A stretch of DNA of 28,743 nucleotides, taken from JBCBWG01 sp964579305 (GTDB lineage Bacteria; Pseudomonadota; Alphaproteobacteria; Rhizobiales; Hyphomicrobiaceae). The stretch covers positions 1 through 28,743 of the forward strand of contig CAZOGY010000031.1 in the NCBI GenBank assembly GCA_964579305.1, read 5' to 3'. This document shows positions 7,365 to 15,923 of the stretch, in pieces. The notes beneath the pieces were generated by a model, which was not told the DNA's origin, did not search any database, and worked only from the letters and a program-made list of their open reading frames with translations. A program made the position numbers and the translations under genes. How positions within the stretch are numbered: position 1 is the first letter of the stretch; the number at the start of each line of letters is the position of its first letter.

Positions 7365-8725
7365 GCGGTTCGGAACGCGTGACGCACCCACACGACAGGC
7401 CCGATGACCGTTCGGGCGACGATTTCGAAGAGCTGAAGACCTGCGATCCGTTGGTGCGCGTGACGCAGCTGCCGTGCGGTATCCGGGTGGTCACGCAACA
7501 CATGCCATCGCTTCGCTCCGCTGCGCTTGGTGTGTGGGTCGGGGTGGGCGCGCGTCATGAGACGGGCCAGGAACATGGCCTTTCGCACCTGCTTGAGCAT
7601 ATGGCGTTCAAGGGCACGGCGCGCCGTTCTGCTCGCGAGATTGCCGAAGAGATCGAGCAGGTGGGCGGCGATATGAACGCGGCGACCAGCCTGGAGCAGA
7701 CCGCTTACTATGTCCGTGTGCTGGGCGAGGATGTGCCGCTGGCCGTCGATGTGCTGTCGGACATCGTGCGCAACGCGGTGTTTGATGGACAAGAGCTTGC
7801 CCGCGAAAAAGACGTGGTGCTGCAGGAGATTGCGGGCTTGCAGGATATGCCGGACGAGTTGGCATACGATCTGGTGCAGGCGGCAGCGTTTCCCGACCAT
7901 GCCGTCGGGCGGCCGATCATCGGCACGCCTGAGAGCGTGCAGGCGTTATCGGCTGATCATTTGAGGGACTATCTGGCGCGGCATTATTCCGGTGACCGCA
8001 TGGTTGTTGCCGCGGCCGGCGCCGTCGATCACGACGCGTTTGTGGCCCTGGTGCACGCAGGATTTGCCGATCATGTCAGCGCGAAGTCATCGGCGCCGGT
8101 CGTGCCAAGGTTCCACGGCGGGGCGTTTGGCCACCCGGATGCTTTTGAGCAGTCGCATGTGATCGTCGGGTTTCCATCGCCGGCTTACGTGCGGCCCGAT
8201 TTCATTACGGGTCAGGTGTTTTGCGCCGTGCTTGGCGGAGGCATGTCGTCGCGTTTGTTTCAGGAAGTGCGGGAAGCGCGCGGGCTTTGCTATTCGATCT
8301 ACGCGTCGGCGTGGGGGCTCAGCGATACCGGCTTTCTGACGATCCACGCAGCGACGTCGCATGATCTGGTGGCCGAGCTTGGCGCTGTCGTTGCCCAAGA
8401 GCTGACCAAGCTCGGCGACACGTTGCTTGATGATCGCGAGCTGGCACGCGCCAAGGCGCAATTGACGGCGGGCCTGATGATGAGCCTTGAAAGTCCGGTG
8501 GCGCGGGCTGAACAACTTGCGCGGCAATTGCTTGTCCATGGTCGCACGTTCGGGCCCGATGAAATCGCCGAACGCATTGCGCGCGTGAGCGCTGCGGACG
8601 TGCAGGCGTTTGCCGCCGGCCTCGTTGCGGTTGCGCAGCCGGCGGTTGCGGTCGTTGGCACGGGGGAGCGATCGCAGGGGCTTGGGGAAACGGTCGCAGC
8701 GTCATTTGTGCGAAAGGTACATTAG
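7361..8725 (+). CDS. M16 family zinc peptidase (mitochondrial-processing-peptidase-like)
   Basis: A 454-residue insulinase/M16 family metallopeptidase. The inverted zinc motif HLLEH is at residues 76-80 (GLSHLLEHMAFKGT), followed by EEIEQVGGDMNAATSLEQTAYY; the third zinc ligand is probably a glutamate in the helix EKDVVLQEIAGLQDMPDEL. The C-terminal half has FCAVLGGGMSSRLFQEVREARGLCYSI, the second M16 repeat without a zinc site. The first 30 residues are polar and variable. The protein lacks an evident signal peptide, as is usual for this alphaproteobacterial family related to mitochondrial MPP beta. The native substrate is unknown. It overlaps thrC by 4 bases. Confidence 0.95.
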   Translation: MSGSERVTHPHDRPDDRSGDDFEELKTCDPLVRVTQLPCGIRVVTQHMPSLRSAALGVWVGVGARHETGQEHGLSHLLEHMAFKGTARRSAREIAEEIEQVGGDMNAATSLEQTAYYVRVLGEDVPLAVDVLSDIVRNAVFDGQELAREKDVVLQEIAGLQDMPDELAYDLVQAAAFPDHAVGRPIIGTPESVQALSADHLRDYLARHYSGDRMVVAAAGAVDHDAFVALVHAGFADHVSAKSSAPVVPRFHGGAFGHPDAFEQSHVIVGFPSPAYVRPDFITGQVFCAVLGGGMSSRLFQEVREARGLCYSIYASAWGLSDTGFLTIHAATSHDLVAELGAVVAQELTKLGDTLLDDRELARAKAQLTAGLMMSLESPVARAEQLARQLLVHGRTFGPDEIAERIARVSAADVQAFAAGLVAVAQPAVAVVGTGERSQGLGETVAASFVRKVH

Positions 8726-8782
8726 GCAGCCGACAGCGGGTGGTGGGCGCCAGTGTTCAAGGTGTGAGGGCGAGACGAGCGC

Positions 8783-9400
8783 ATGGCTTTTTTGCGTTCT
8801 GGATTTCTGCATGAGGCAGAGCCGTATTTGCGCTCCAGGCTGCTTGTGATGCGGCCCCCGGCCATGGCCGATTACGCCGCCTGGGCCCGGTTGCGTGCGC
8901 AAAGCCGCCACCACCTCACGCGGTGGGAGCCGGCCTGGTCCAACGATGAGTTGTCGCGCGCGGCCTTCCGTCGGCGCATTCGTGTCCATCAGCGCGATCT
9001 GCGAGACGATCACGGCTATGCGTTCTTCATCTTTCGTGCGATCGACGAAGAACTGGTTGGCGGGCTGACAATGTCGAACGTGCGCAGGGGCGTGACGCAG
9101 TCGGCCGCGCTTGGGTACTGGACGGGCGAAATGTATGCAGGCCAAGGCTATATGAGTGAAGCGGTGCGGATGGCGGCTGATTTCGCTTTCGATTCACTCA
9201 GATTGCACCGGCTTGAGGCCGCTTGCCTGCCGAGCAATGCGGCCTCGATGCGTGTGCTGGACAAGAACGGTTTCATCCGAGAGGGCCTTGCGCGGCGATA
9301 CTTAAAAATCGCTGGGGAATGGCAAGACCATTTTTTGTACGCCTTGTTGTCCGATGACCCGCGCCCGGGGAGAGTGCGGGGTCATGGTCAGGTTCGCTAA
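8783..9400 (+). CDS. GNAT family N-acetyltransferase (RimJ/RimL-like)
   Basis: A 205-residue GNAT acetyltransferase. The acetyl-CoA signature is recognisable as GYWTGEMYAGQGYMSEAVRM (Q/RxxGxG/A-like loop QGYMSEA), followed by HRLEAACLPSNAASMRVLDK and GFIREGLARRYLKIAGEWQD, the end typical of RimJ-type protein N-terminal alanine acetyltransferases. Candidate substrates are ribosomal or other protein N-termini; this is inference from the subfamily. It lies 57 bases after the peptidase, and its 3' end overlaps the start of the next gene, so all are likely co-transcribed. The start at 8783 has only a weak GA-rich site upstream. Confidence 0.9.
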   Translation: MAFLRSGFLHEAEPYLRSRLLVMRPPAMADYAAWARLRAQSRHHLTRWEPAWSNDELSRAAFRRRIRVHQRDLRDDHGYAFFIFRAIDEELVGGLTMSNVRRGVTQSAALGYWTGEMYAGQGYMSEAVRMAADFAFDSLRLHRLEAACLPSNAASMRVLDKNGFIREGLARRYLKIAGEWQDHFLYALLSDDPRPGRVRGHGQVR

Positions 9401-12400
9401 TTCAAACGATTGTTCGGTTGTTCGGCCTGGGGCTGGGCGACACGCAGGCCGCATCGCTGCGCGCGGTGTGGGCCGGCTTGGCTGTGCGCTTGGCGCTGTG
9501 CTGGCCCTGATCGCCGGTCTCATTGGTGCGATGCCGCAAGCAAAGGCGCTTGAGCCGATCCGTCTCAACGCCCAATCCGACCGGATCAATATCAAACGTG
9601 CCGGTGACTATCGCGAGCGTCGCGGGGAGACCTTGCAGGTTGAGACGGCGCCAGGGGTGGATGGGACCAGCGGGCGCATGTCGGTGCGGGCGTCGGTGAC
9701 CGGGTCAAACCCCGATTGGATCGTTTTTGCTTTGCGCAACACGAGCGACCAAGCGATCACGCGATGGATCACGGCCGAACGCTATACCCAGATCGGCTCT
9801 GGCATCATGTGGCCAGACTTGGATGCGCGCCGTCTGGCAGGACTGACGCCGTCGCTCGGCTTTCTGCCAGAACGCGTCGAAAACGATGTCGCTGATATCT
9901 TTCAGGTCACCATCGATCCAGGTCAGACCATCACCTATGCGGTCGAGCTGACCGCCGGGCGCAGCGCGCAGCTGTTCTTGTGGCAACCGACCAGCTATCG
10001 CCTCAAGGTGCGTGACCGTGAGTTGTTCAACGGCATTATGCTCGGGATCGCTGGTTTGCTCGGCGTATTCCTCACCGCGATCTTTGCGGCCAATCACAAG
10101 GCAATCTTTCCGACCGCCGCGCTCGTTGCGTGGAGTGTGCTTGCCTATCTCTGCGTCGATTTTGGCTTCTGGCATAAATTGCTGCAACTGCGGGCGGAAG
10201 ATAACTCCGTCTATCGCGCCGCAACCGAGTCGGCGATCGCGGCCAGCTTGCTGATTTTTGTTTCCACGTTTCTGCGGCTGGGATCTTGGCACGCGTTTGT
10301 GCGCATGATGATCGGCGCCTGGATCGCGGCGCAATTGGCGTTGGTGTTCCTTGCCGTTCTGGATCCGCGGCTTGCTGCAACGTTTGCGCGGTTGTCGTTT
10401 GCAGCGATTGGCGGATTTGCCGCGCTCGCGATGGTGTTTCTGGCCGTGCGCGGACAGGACCGTGCGCTGTCCTTGCTGCCGACTTGGATCTTGTTTCTGG
10501 TTTGGGTGTTCGGCGCGGCGATGGCGCTGTCGGGCCAGCTCAATGGCGATCTCGTCGTCTCGGGGCTGGTGGCAGGGCTGGTCCTGATCACGGTTCTGCT
10601 CGGCTTTACCGTCACGCAATTTGCGTTTCGCGCGCCTGAGCCAACCGTAGGGTTTGCCCCGTCCGACACGTCGCTGCGTGCGCTTGCGGTCGACGGTTCG
10701 GGGTCGGCGGTTTGGGAGTGGCAGGCCCGGCGCGATGAGATTTCGGTCAGTCCCCTTGTGGAGACGGCGCTCGGGCTCGATACCGGCGCGTTGTCAGGCA
10801 AGTCCGATGTCTTTTGCGAGCACTTGCACCCGGCTGACCGCGAACGGTTCCTGTCTGTCTTGGCGGGCATCAAGGACAATGACGGCGGCAGCGTCCATCT
10901 CGAATTCCGCATGCGCCACGTCGGCAATTATTTTCGCTGGTTCTCGCTTGATGCCGCAAGTGTGCCGACCGCGGACCGGCGGTCCATACAGTGCTGCGGC
11001 CTGATGCGGGATATCACGGAGGACCGCCGCACACAGGAGCGGCTGCTCCACGACGCGGTGCATGACCACCTGACAAACCTGCCCAACCGCGAGCTGTTTC
11101 TCGATCGGCTCGACCGCGCGCTGCTTCCCGTCGGCGATGAGGCGCCCCGCGGGATCGCGGTTATTCTGATCGGCATCGACCGCTTCAAGGCCATCAACGA
11201 AGACCACGGCATGATCGTTGGGGACAGTCTGCTGCTGACGATCGCTCGGCGGCTCGACCAGCATATCGGGGCTGCCGATACCTTGGCGCGCGTTGGCGGC
11301 GACCAGTTTGCGGTGATCGTGAACGAGCATGAGCCGCGCAAGATCGCGATGCTTGCTGAGACGTTCCGGCGGGCGGTGCGAACACCGATACAGATTGCCG
11401 GTCAGGAGCTTGTTTTGACGGGGGCGATCGGGATTGCCATTTCCTCAGCGCACGCCAACACGCCGCGTGATCTGTTCACGCAGGCCGAAATCGCCATGCG
11501 CCGCGCCAAGCGCTCCGGTGCCGATACGGTTGAGATCTATCGCCAAAGCCTCGCCGGAGACGCGGACAATTGGGCGTCGATCGCAGACGACCTGAAACGC
11601 GCCATCGACGGCAAAGAAATCCGGGTCGCCTTCCAGCCAATTATTTATCTGCCAACCGAAGAGCTTGCAGGTTTCGAAGCGTTCGTGACGTGGAAGCACC
11701 CCAAGTTGGGCGTGCTTGATCCGATCGATTATGTCCCGCTTGCTGAACAAAACGATCTGCTTGTTCGCGTCGGTTCACATGTCTTGCAGGCCAGCGTTCG
11801 CGAACTCGCGAAATGGCAACAACAATTGCCGCGCGTTGAACGCCCTTTGTTTGTCAGTCTCAACGTACTCGGCCGCCAACTGCTTGTGCCAGAGCTTGTG
11901 CAAGAGGTGCGCAGGCTTACGGGCGCTGAGGGCCTTCCGCCGGGGTCGGTGCAACTTGAGATGACCGAAGCGGTGGTCATGGACAATCCCGAGCAGGCCT
12001 CCGACCTGCTCAACAAGCTGAGAGAAACCGGCGTCCGCCTCGCGCTCGATGAGTTTGGCACCGGCTATACATCGCTGGCCTATCTTCAGCGATTTGCCAT
12101 CGACAAAGTGAAGGTTGATGCCGAACTGGTCCGTGCGGCGATGGAGGACACCAGCGGCGCCGCCATCGTGCGCTCGATCATCGCGCTCTCGCACGAGCTT
12201 GGCAAAGCGGTGATCGCGCAGGGCGTCGACGGGCCGGATGATGTCTTGTTCCTGCGGTCGCTTGGCTGCGAGTACGCGCAAGGCTTCTACTACGGCGAGG
12301 CGATGTCGGTGCGTGAGGTTGCCGACCTGTTGAAAGTCATTCGCAAGGCTGAGCGGCGTGCGCAAAGCCTGATGTTTGCCAAACGTTCGGCTGCCGCGCT

Positions 12401-13970
12401 GCCCAAGCCAGGCGCCGAAGCCGAAGCGGGCGGGCGCGCTGCCGATAGTGTCGCGGCGCGGCAAAGCGACGATGCGGCAAGCGAGAAGGCAGCCAAGGGC
12501 AATCGATCGGAGACGCAAGCGGCGTCCGATGCGGCCGCTGGACGGTCGACGCGCGGGCGCACCAAGAGTGGTGGATCGGCCGGACGGGCGAAAACCGAGG
12601 CAGGTGCGCGAGGGGCCGGGCCGCCAACGCCGCCGGCACAGGCCGACCCGAATGGTTCTGCCGGCGCACGGCCATCGGCCAAGCCGCCGCAACCGCCGGC
12701 CGCTGCACCGCCGCGCGACCCTGCGCCCGCGTCCACGTCAGCTTCCAAACAGGCGGTGCCGAGACCCGACGATGGCGAGCGCACGGTGCCAACACAACCG
12801 CTGCGCGGGGGTGCACCGCCCTTGCCGCCGCGTGTTCCGCCAGGCCCCTCAGGGCCACCGCCTATTCAACAGACTGCCCTTGCGGGCGAGCGGCCCGGCA
12901 GATCGGGTTCGCCGGGCAACGGCTTTGGCAACGGTCAGCCTGGGCGAGACCTGCCAGTTCCGCCTTCTGCGCGGCCTGGGGCTGCCGGGCAACGGCCGTC
13001 GCCGAACGGGCCAGCCGGATCGCATGCGTCTTCGTTCGATCACGGTCCAATGAACGGAGGCGATGGCGCACCTTCACAGCGGCCAACGGCTGGCGCAGAC
13101 AGCGATCTGGCTGGTATGTTGGCCTCTGCTGCCGGGCCCGACGTCGGATCGGGATCTCACAGCGCCGCCGCGAACGATGCGCGGACGTCGCAATCGTCCA
13201 GCAACGACGATGCGCTGGCAGCCGGACTTGCCGCGCGTTTGGATGGGCCGGCGTCAGAGCAGTTGACGCCAGATCANNNNNNNNNNNNNNNNNNNNNNNN
13301 NNNNNNNNNNNNNNNNNNNNNNNNNNNNNNNNNNNNNNNNNNNNNNNNNNNNNNNNNNNNNNNNNNNNNNNNNNNNCCAGATCAGCGGGGACCGGCGCGA
13401 GGGGCCGTGCCGCCACCAACGCAAGTCAACACTGGCAACCAGGGCGCTGGGAGCGGATCTGCGCACAAGCCCTCGCGGCAAGCTGAACCCTTTGCACTGG
13501 GACAAGCGAGTGCCGGGACCGGTTCTGGCCAGACACCAACGCCGGACGCGCCGCGCGCGCCATCAGCGCCATCACAATCGCCGCCGTTTGGGGCCGCACA
13601 CCAAAGCGCACCACGCTCAAGAGTGCCGCACGCTGAGCCCGAGCCGTTTGCGACGTCGCCAGACCGAATGCACGACGGCACGCCGCACAGCACGCCGAAT
13701 GGGGGACATCCGGCCGGGCCGATGCAAGGTGGCGTGGCGAACGCAGGGCAAGATCGGCTCATGCCAACCGGCCAGGCGAGGCCATCGCACATGGAGACCG
13801 ACGGGCTTAACGAGCCGTTCCATCCGTCCGCGGCGCCGCCGTTCGCCGAGCCTCAGTCCGGGCGGCGCTCAAGATCCCGCCGGCGGGGCAGCCTGCCGCC
13901 AGGAATTGCTGCAAGTCTGGCGCGGCTGGCGGGCGAGGACTTCGACGCTGAGGCCGATGACGACGAGTGA
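9384..13970 (+). CDS. 7TMR-DISM / PAS / GGDEF / EAL sensor with long disordered tail; both c-di-GMP domains degenerate (contains assembly gap)
   Basis: About 1528 residues as assembled. Order: signal peptide (cleavage likely after AKA, residue 55); periplasmic beta domain (about 56-210) like 7TMR-DISM extracellular regions; seven hydrophobic helices (about 213-412); PAS (about 432-550); GGDEF (about 555-718); EAL (about 735-985); then a Pro/Ala/Gly/Ser/Gln-rich tail to the end. Catalytic residues are altered. GGDEF reads GGDQF (638-642), and the RxxD inhibitory site reads GAAD. EAL reads EAF (765-767), DDFGTG reads DEFGTG (889-894), and the EGVE glutamate is Gln946 (AQGVD). SLNVLGRQ, LEMTEAV and KVD are kept. 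It is likely a c-di-GMP or GTP sensor more than an enzyme (inference). The ATG at 9384, after GGGGAGAG, is preferred to 9354; it overlaps the GNAT gene by 17 bases. A 100-N gap lies in the tail. Confidence 0.88.
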   Translation: MVRFANSNDCSVVRPGAGRHAGRIAARGVGRLGCALGAVLALIAGLIGAMPQAKALEPIRLNAQSDRINIKRAGDYRERRGETLQVETAPGVDGTSGRMSVRASVTGSNPDWIVFALRNTSDQAITRWITAERYTQIGSGIMWPDLDARRLAGLTPSLGFLPERVENDVADIFQVTIDPGQTITYAVELTAGRSAQLFLWQPTSYRLKVRDRELFNGIMLGIAGLLGVFLTAIFAANHKAIFPTAALVAWSVLAYLCVDFGFWHKLLQLRAEDNSVYRAATESAIAASLLIFVSTFLRLGSWHAFVRMMIGAWIAAQLALVFLAVLDPRLAATFARLSFAAIGGFAALAMVFLAVRGQDRALSLLPTWILFLVWVFGAAMALSGQLNGDLVVSGLVAGLVLITVLLGFTVTQFAFRAPEPTVGFAPSDTSLRALAVDGSGSAVWEWQARRDEISVSPLVETALGLDTGALSGKSDVFCEHLHPADRERFLSVLAGIKDNDGGSVHLEFRMRHVGNYFRWFSLDAASVPTADRRSIQCCGLMRDITEDRRTQERLLHDAVHDHLTNLPNRELFLDRLDRALLPVGDEAPRGIAVILIGIDRFKAINEDHGMIVGDSLLLTIARRLDQHIGAADTLARVGGDQFAVIVNEHEPRKIAMLAETFRRAVRTPIQIAGQELVLTGAIGIAISSAHANTPRDLFTQAEIAMRRAKRSGADTVEIYRQSLAGDADNWASIADDLKRAIDGKEIRVAFQPIIYLPTEELAGFEAFVTWKHPKLGVLDPIDYVPLAEQNDLLVRVGSHVLQASVRELAKWQQQLPRVERPLFVSLNVLGRQLLVPELVQEVRRLTGAEGLPPGSVQLEMTEAVVMDNPEQASDLLNKLRETGVRLALDEFGTGYTSLAYLQRFAIDKVKVDAELVRAAMEDTSGAAIVRSIIALSHELGKAVIAQGVDGPDDVLFLRSLGCEYAQGFYYGEAMSVREVADLLKVIRKAERRAQSLMFAKRSAAALPKPGAEAEAGGRAADSVAARQSDDAASEKAAKGNRSETQAASDAAAGRSTRGRTKSGGSAGRAKTEAGARGAGPPTPPAQADPNGSAGARPSAKPPQPPAAAPPRDPAPASTSASKQAVPRPDDGERTVPTQPLRGGAPPLPPRVPPGPSGPPPIQQTALAGERPGRSGSPGNGFGNGQPGRDLPVPPSARPGAAGQRPSPNGPAGSHASSFDHGPMNGGDGAPSQRPTAGADSDLAGMLASAAGPDVGSGSHSAAANDARTSQSSSNDDALAAGLAARLDGPASEQLTPDXXXXXXXXXXXXXXXXXXXXXXXXXXXXXXXXXXPDQRGPARGAVPPPTQVNTGNQGAGSGSAHKPSRQAEPFALGQASAGTGSGQTPTPDAPRAPSAPSQSPPFGAAHQSAPRSRVPHAEPEPFATSPDRMHDGTPHSTPNGGHPAGPMQGGVANAGQDRLMPTGQARPSHMETDGLNEPFHPSAAPPFAEPQSGRRSRSRRRGSLPPGIAASLARLAGEDFDAEADDDE
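13277..13376. other. Assembly gap (100 N) inside the disordered tail of the GGDEF/EAL gene
   Basis: Exactly 100 N, the conventional placeholder for a scaffold gap of unknown size. The reading frame is open on both sides with the same amino-acid composition, so the gene is probably continuous, but the tail length and any repeats within the gap are unknown. Confidence 0.95.
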
Positions 13971-13981
13971 TTGGAGCAGGC

Positions 13982-13999
13982 GGCACTGTATACAGTGCC
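13982..13999. terminator. Perfect 18-base palindrome between convergent genes
   Basis: GGCACTGTATACAGTGCC is its own reverse complement and can form a 7-bp stem with a TATA loop on either strand. It sits 12 bases after the stop of the GGDEF/EAL gene and 51 bases from the yqgE stop on the other strand, the right place for a bidirectional terminator. T-runs are lacking on both sides, so a dimeric-protein binding site is the alternative. Confidence 0.45.
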
Positions 14000-14049
14000 T
14001 TGCAGGGCTCTACGGTGCTTAGCGAAATTCGCCGATAGTGCTGGCCACC

Positions 14050-14691
14050 TCACGCGTGTCCGGCGGCGTCGACCAGAAAGGACAGGTCGACCCCCAATTG
14101 CGCAAGCGCCTTCTCGTAGCGATCGTTGACCTGCGTGCGAAACAGGATTTCCGGATCGGTTTCGGCGTGCAGCCAACTGTTCGCTTGCAACTCACGCTCC
14201 AATTGGCCGCCGGCCCATCCCGAGTAGCCCAAAGCGAGCAGCGCTTGGCGCGGGCCCGTCCCCTCCGCGATCGCGCGCAACACATCGACCGTAGCGGTCA
14301 GGCAGATTTCATCGGTAATCGCAACGGACGCGCCGGCGGCGAAATAGTCCCGGGTGTGCAGGACAAAGCCGCGCTTGGTTTCAACGGGCCCGCCAATGTG
14401 GACAGGGTGGTCTGCCAAACGTTCCGCAACCTGAAGCGCCGACGCTGCAGCAGGCGTGGCTGGCTGTGCTTCATCGCCACCCTCGCTGACGCCGGCTTCG
14501 TCGACAAGCGATAGCTGCGCGAGAAGGCCGCCGAGCGAAATGTCTTCTGCAGTGCGATTGATCACCAGCCCCATCGCGCCGGTCTCGGAATGCGCACACA
14601 TGAAGATCACGGAGCGCGCAAAACGATCGTCCGGCATGCCGGGCATGGCGATCAGCAGTTTTCCCTCAAAGAAGCCTTCAGAAGCCGTCAT
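14050..14691 (-). CDS. YqgE/AlgH family protein
   Basis: A 213-residue UPF0301 (YqgE/AlgH) protein. The start MTASEGFFEGKLLIAMPGMP is characteristic, followed by DDRFARSVIFMCAHSETGAMGLVINR, a variable Ala/Glu-rich insertion (about residues 65-85), VHIGGPVETKRGFVLHT, and GYSGWAGGQLERELQANSWL. The family is widespread and was linked to alginate regulation in Pseudomonas, but the molecular role remains unclear. The ATG at 14691 is preferred to the more upstream start at 14772 because conservation begins there. It is convergent with the GGDEF/EAL gene and divergent from the exported CxxxC protein. Confidence 0.93.
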   Translation of the reverse strand: MTASEGFFEGKLLIAMPGMPDDRFARSVIFMCAHSETGAMGLVINRTAEDISLGGLLAQLSLVDEAGVSEGGDEAQPATPAAASALQVAERLADHPVHIGGPVETKRGFVLHTRDYFAAGASVAITDEICLTATVDVLRAIAEGTGPRQALLALGYSGWAGGQLERELQANSWLHAETDPEILFRTQVNDRYEKALAQLGVDLSFLVDAAGHA

Positions 14692-14961
14692 TGTCTGTCC
14701 CGTTTGATCCCAGCTTGCGATGCGGGCGGCATGTATGTCGCCACAGTTGGTCGTAGCCGGCGCGTGTGCCAATCCCGGTTGTGCGATCGACGGCGATGGG
14801 CCCGTCCTCGGGTCTATCCTCCGGCCCGCCCGCCAGACTGACCGCGTGCGCCGGTCGCCGAGTTGTGACTGTGATTTTAAGTCTGGTCTTCCGATCTATG
14901 CGATAATTGGGCGGTATCGCGGTCGAGGCTGCATGATACGCGGCAGACAGCACGGTTTGAC

Positions 14962-14966
14962 AAGGA
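14962..14966 (+). promoter_or_regulatory. Ribosome binding site of the DsbD-N-like gene
   Basis: AAGGA lies 5 bases before the ATG at 14972 and supports that start over the upstream in-frame ATG at 14933. A signal peptide begins directly after the chosen start. The 280-base divergent spacer 14692-14971 shows a GATAAT-like -10 candidate at 14902-14907 without a convincing -35. Confidence 0.65.
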
Positions 14967-14971
14967 TTGAC

Positions 14972-15856
14972 ATGAGCGGATTTGAGCAGGCCAAGCGCGC
15001 CGTCGTCATCAGCGTATTCGCTGCGATCGCCGTCATGGCGCTTGGAAGCGTTCCGCACGCCCATGCGCAGGCGCCCCGCACCGACTGGCACGAAGCCCAC
15101 AAGTCTAAGTTGCGGCTTGTCACAGGTGCGATGCCGCAGGGCAATGGTATCCAGCTTTATGCCATGATCGATGTGGCTCTCGCGGCGAAGTGGAAAACGT
15201 ATTGGCGTCATCCCGGCGACGCAGGTGGCATCCCGCCGAGCATCGACTTGTCAGCGTCCCAAAACATCGCAAGCGCCGAGGTGCTTTTTCCAACGCCAAT
15301 GCGGCTTGTCGACCAGATGGGAACGACGCTTGGCTATAGCGGACAAACCGGGTTTCCAATTCGCATCGCGCCGCGCGATCCAGGTAAGCCTGTCGTGCTC
15401 GTGGCCAGTGTTTTCTATGGCGTCTGCAAGGAAATCTGCATTCCCACCGACGTCACACTGCGCTTGCGTTTCTCGCCGTCGGACGTGACATCGATGCCGC
15501 CAGCCCTTGCGCGGACCCTGGCCAGTGTTCCGCGCTTAGTGACCTTGCAGCACGCCAAGGCCGGCGCTGACGGGCTGACGATCTCGGATTTGCGGCTTGA
15601 GCAGGCCGGCGGCGAATTTCAACTGATTGTCGCCGTCAAAAGCACGTCGGGAGATGCAGACGTGTTCGTCTCAAGTCCCGATGGCGTGATGGTGGGCGTT
15701 GCAAAGCCGGCTGGGCAAACCGACGCCGGTTCGTTCCTGTTCAAGGTGCCCGTTCATCACGCAAGCCGCGCGTCACTGGCGGGCAAGGGCGTGCAATTGG
15801 TCATCGCAAACTCAGATGGCCGCATCGAAACCGTTTGGCAGTTGCCGTCTTCGTGA
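14972..15856 (+). CDS. Exported DsbD N-terminal-domain-like protein (thiol/copper envelope protein)
   Basis: A 294-residue secreted protein: signal peptide (hydrophobic core about residues 10-25, cleavage near AHA-QA at 32-33), then an immunoglobulin-like region. Landmarks are KWKTYWRHPGDAGGIPPSID, LFPTPMRLVDQMGTTLGYSG and VFYGVCKEICIPTDVTLRLRF with Cys152 and Cys156 (CxxxC). This matches the soluble N-terminal domain of DsbD/ScsB-type disulfide reductases, here standing alone without the membrane and thioredoxin parts. Such stand-alone proteins may receive electrons from a CcdA/ScsB-type partner in the periplasm; that role is inferred. A peroxiredoxin lies 67 bases downstream on the same strand, so both may belong to a redox unit. 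Confidence 0.85.
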   Translation: MSGFEQAKRAVVISVFAAIAVMALGSVPHAHAQAPRTDWHEAHKSKLRLVTGAMPQGNGIQLYAMIDVALAAKWKTYWRHPGDAGGIPPSIDLSASQNIASAEVLFPTPMRLVDQMGTTLGYSGQTGFPIRIAPRDPGKPVVLVASVFYGVCKEICIPTDVTLRLRFSPSDVTSMPPALARTLASVPRLVTLQHAKAGADGLTISDLRLEQAGGEFQLIVAVKSTSGDADVFVSSPDGVMVGVAKPAGQTDAGSFLFKVPVHHASRASLAGKGVQLVIANSDGRIETVWQLPSS

Positions 15857-15923
15857 TCCGATCCGGTCTGATTGGTCTACACTGCTTGACGCATGCGACA
15901 TTCAGACCAAGGTGAGGTGCCCC

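Noticed and set aside
12376..13053. Alternative plus-strand frame in the Pro-rich tail of the GGDEF/EAL gene
   Set aside because: It encodes an extremely Arg/Pro-rich product, which is the usual shadow of Ala/Pro/Gly-rich coding. The tail frame continues directly from the EAL domain and ends in a plausible C-terminus.
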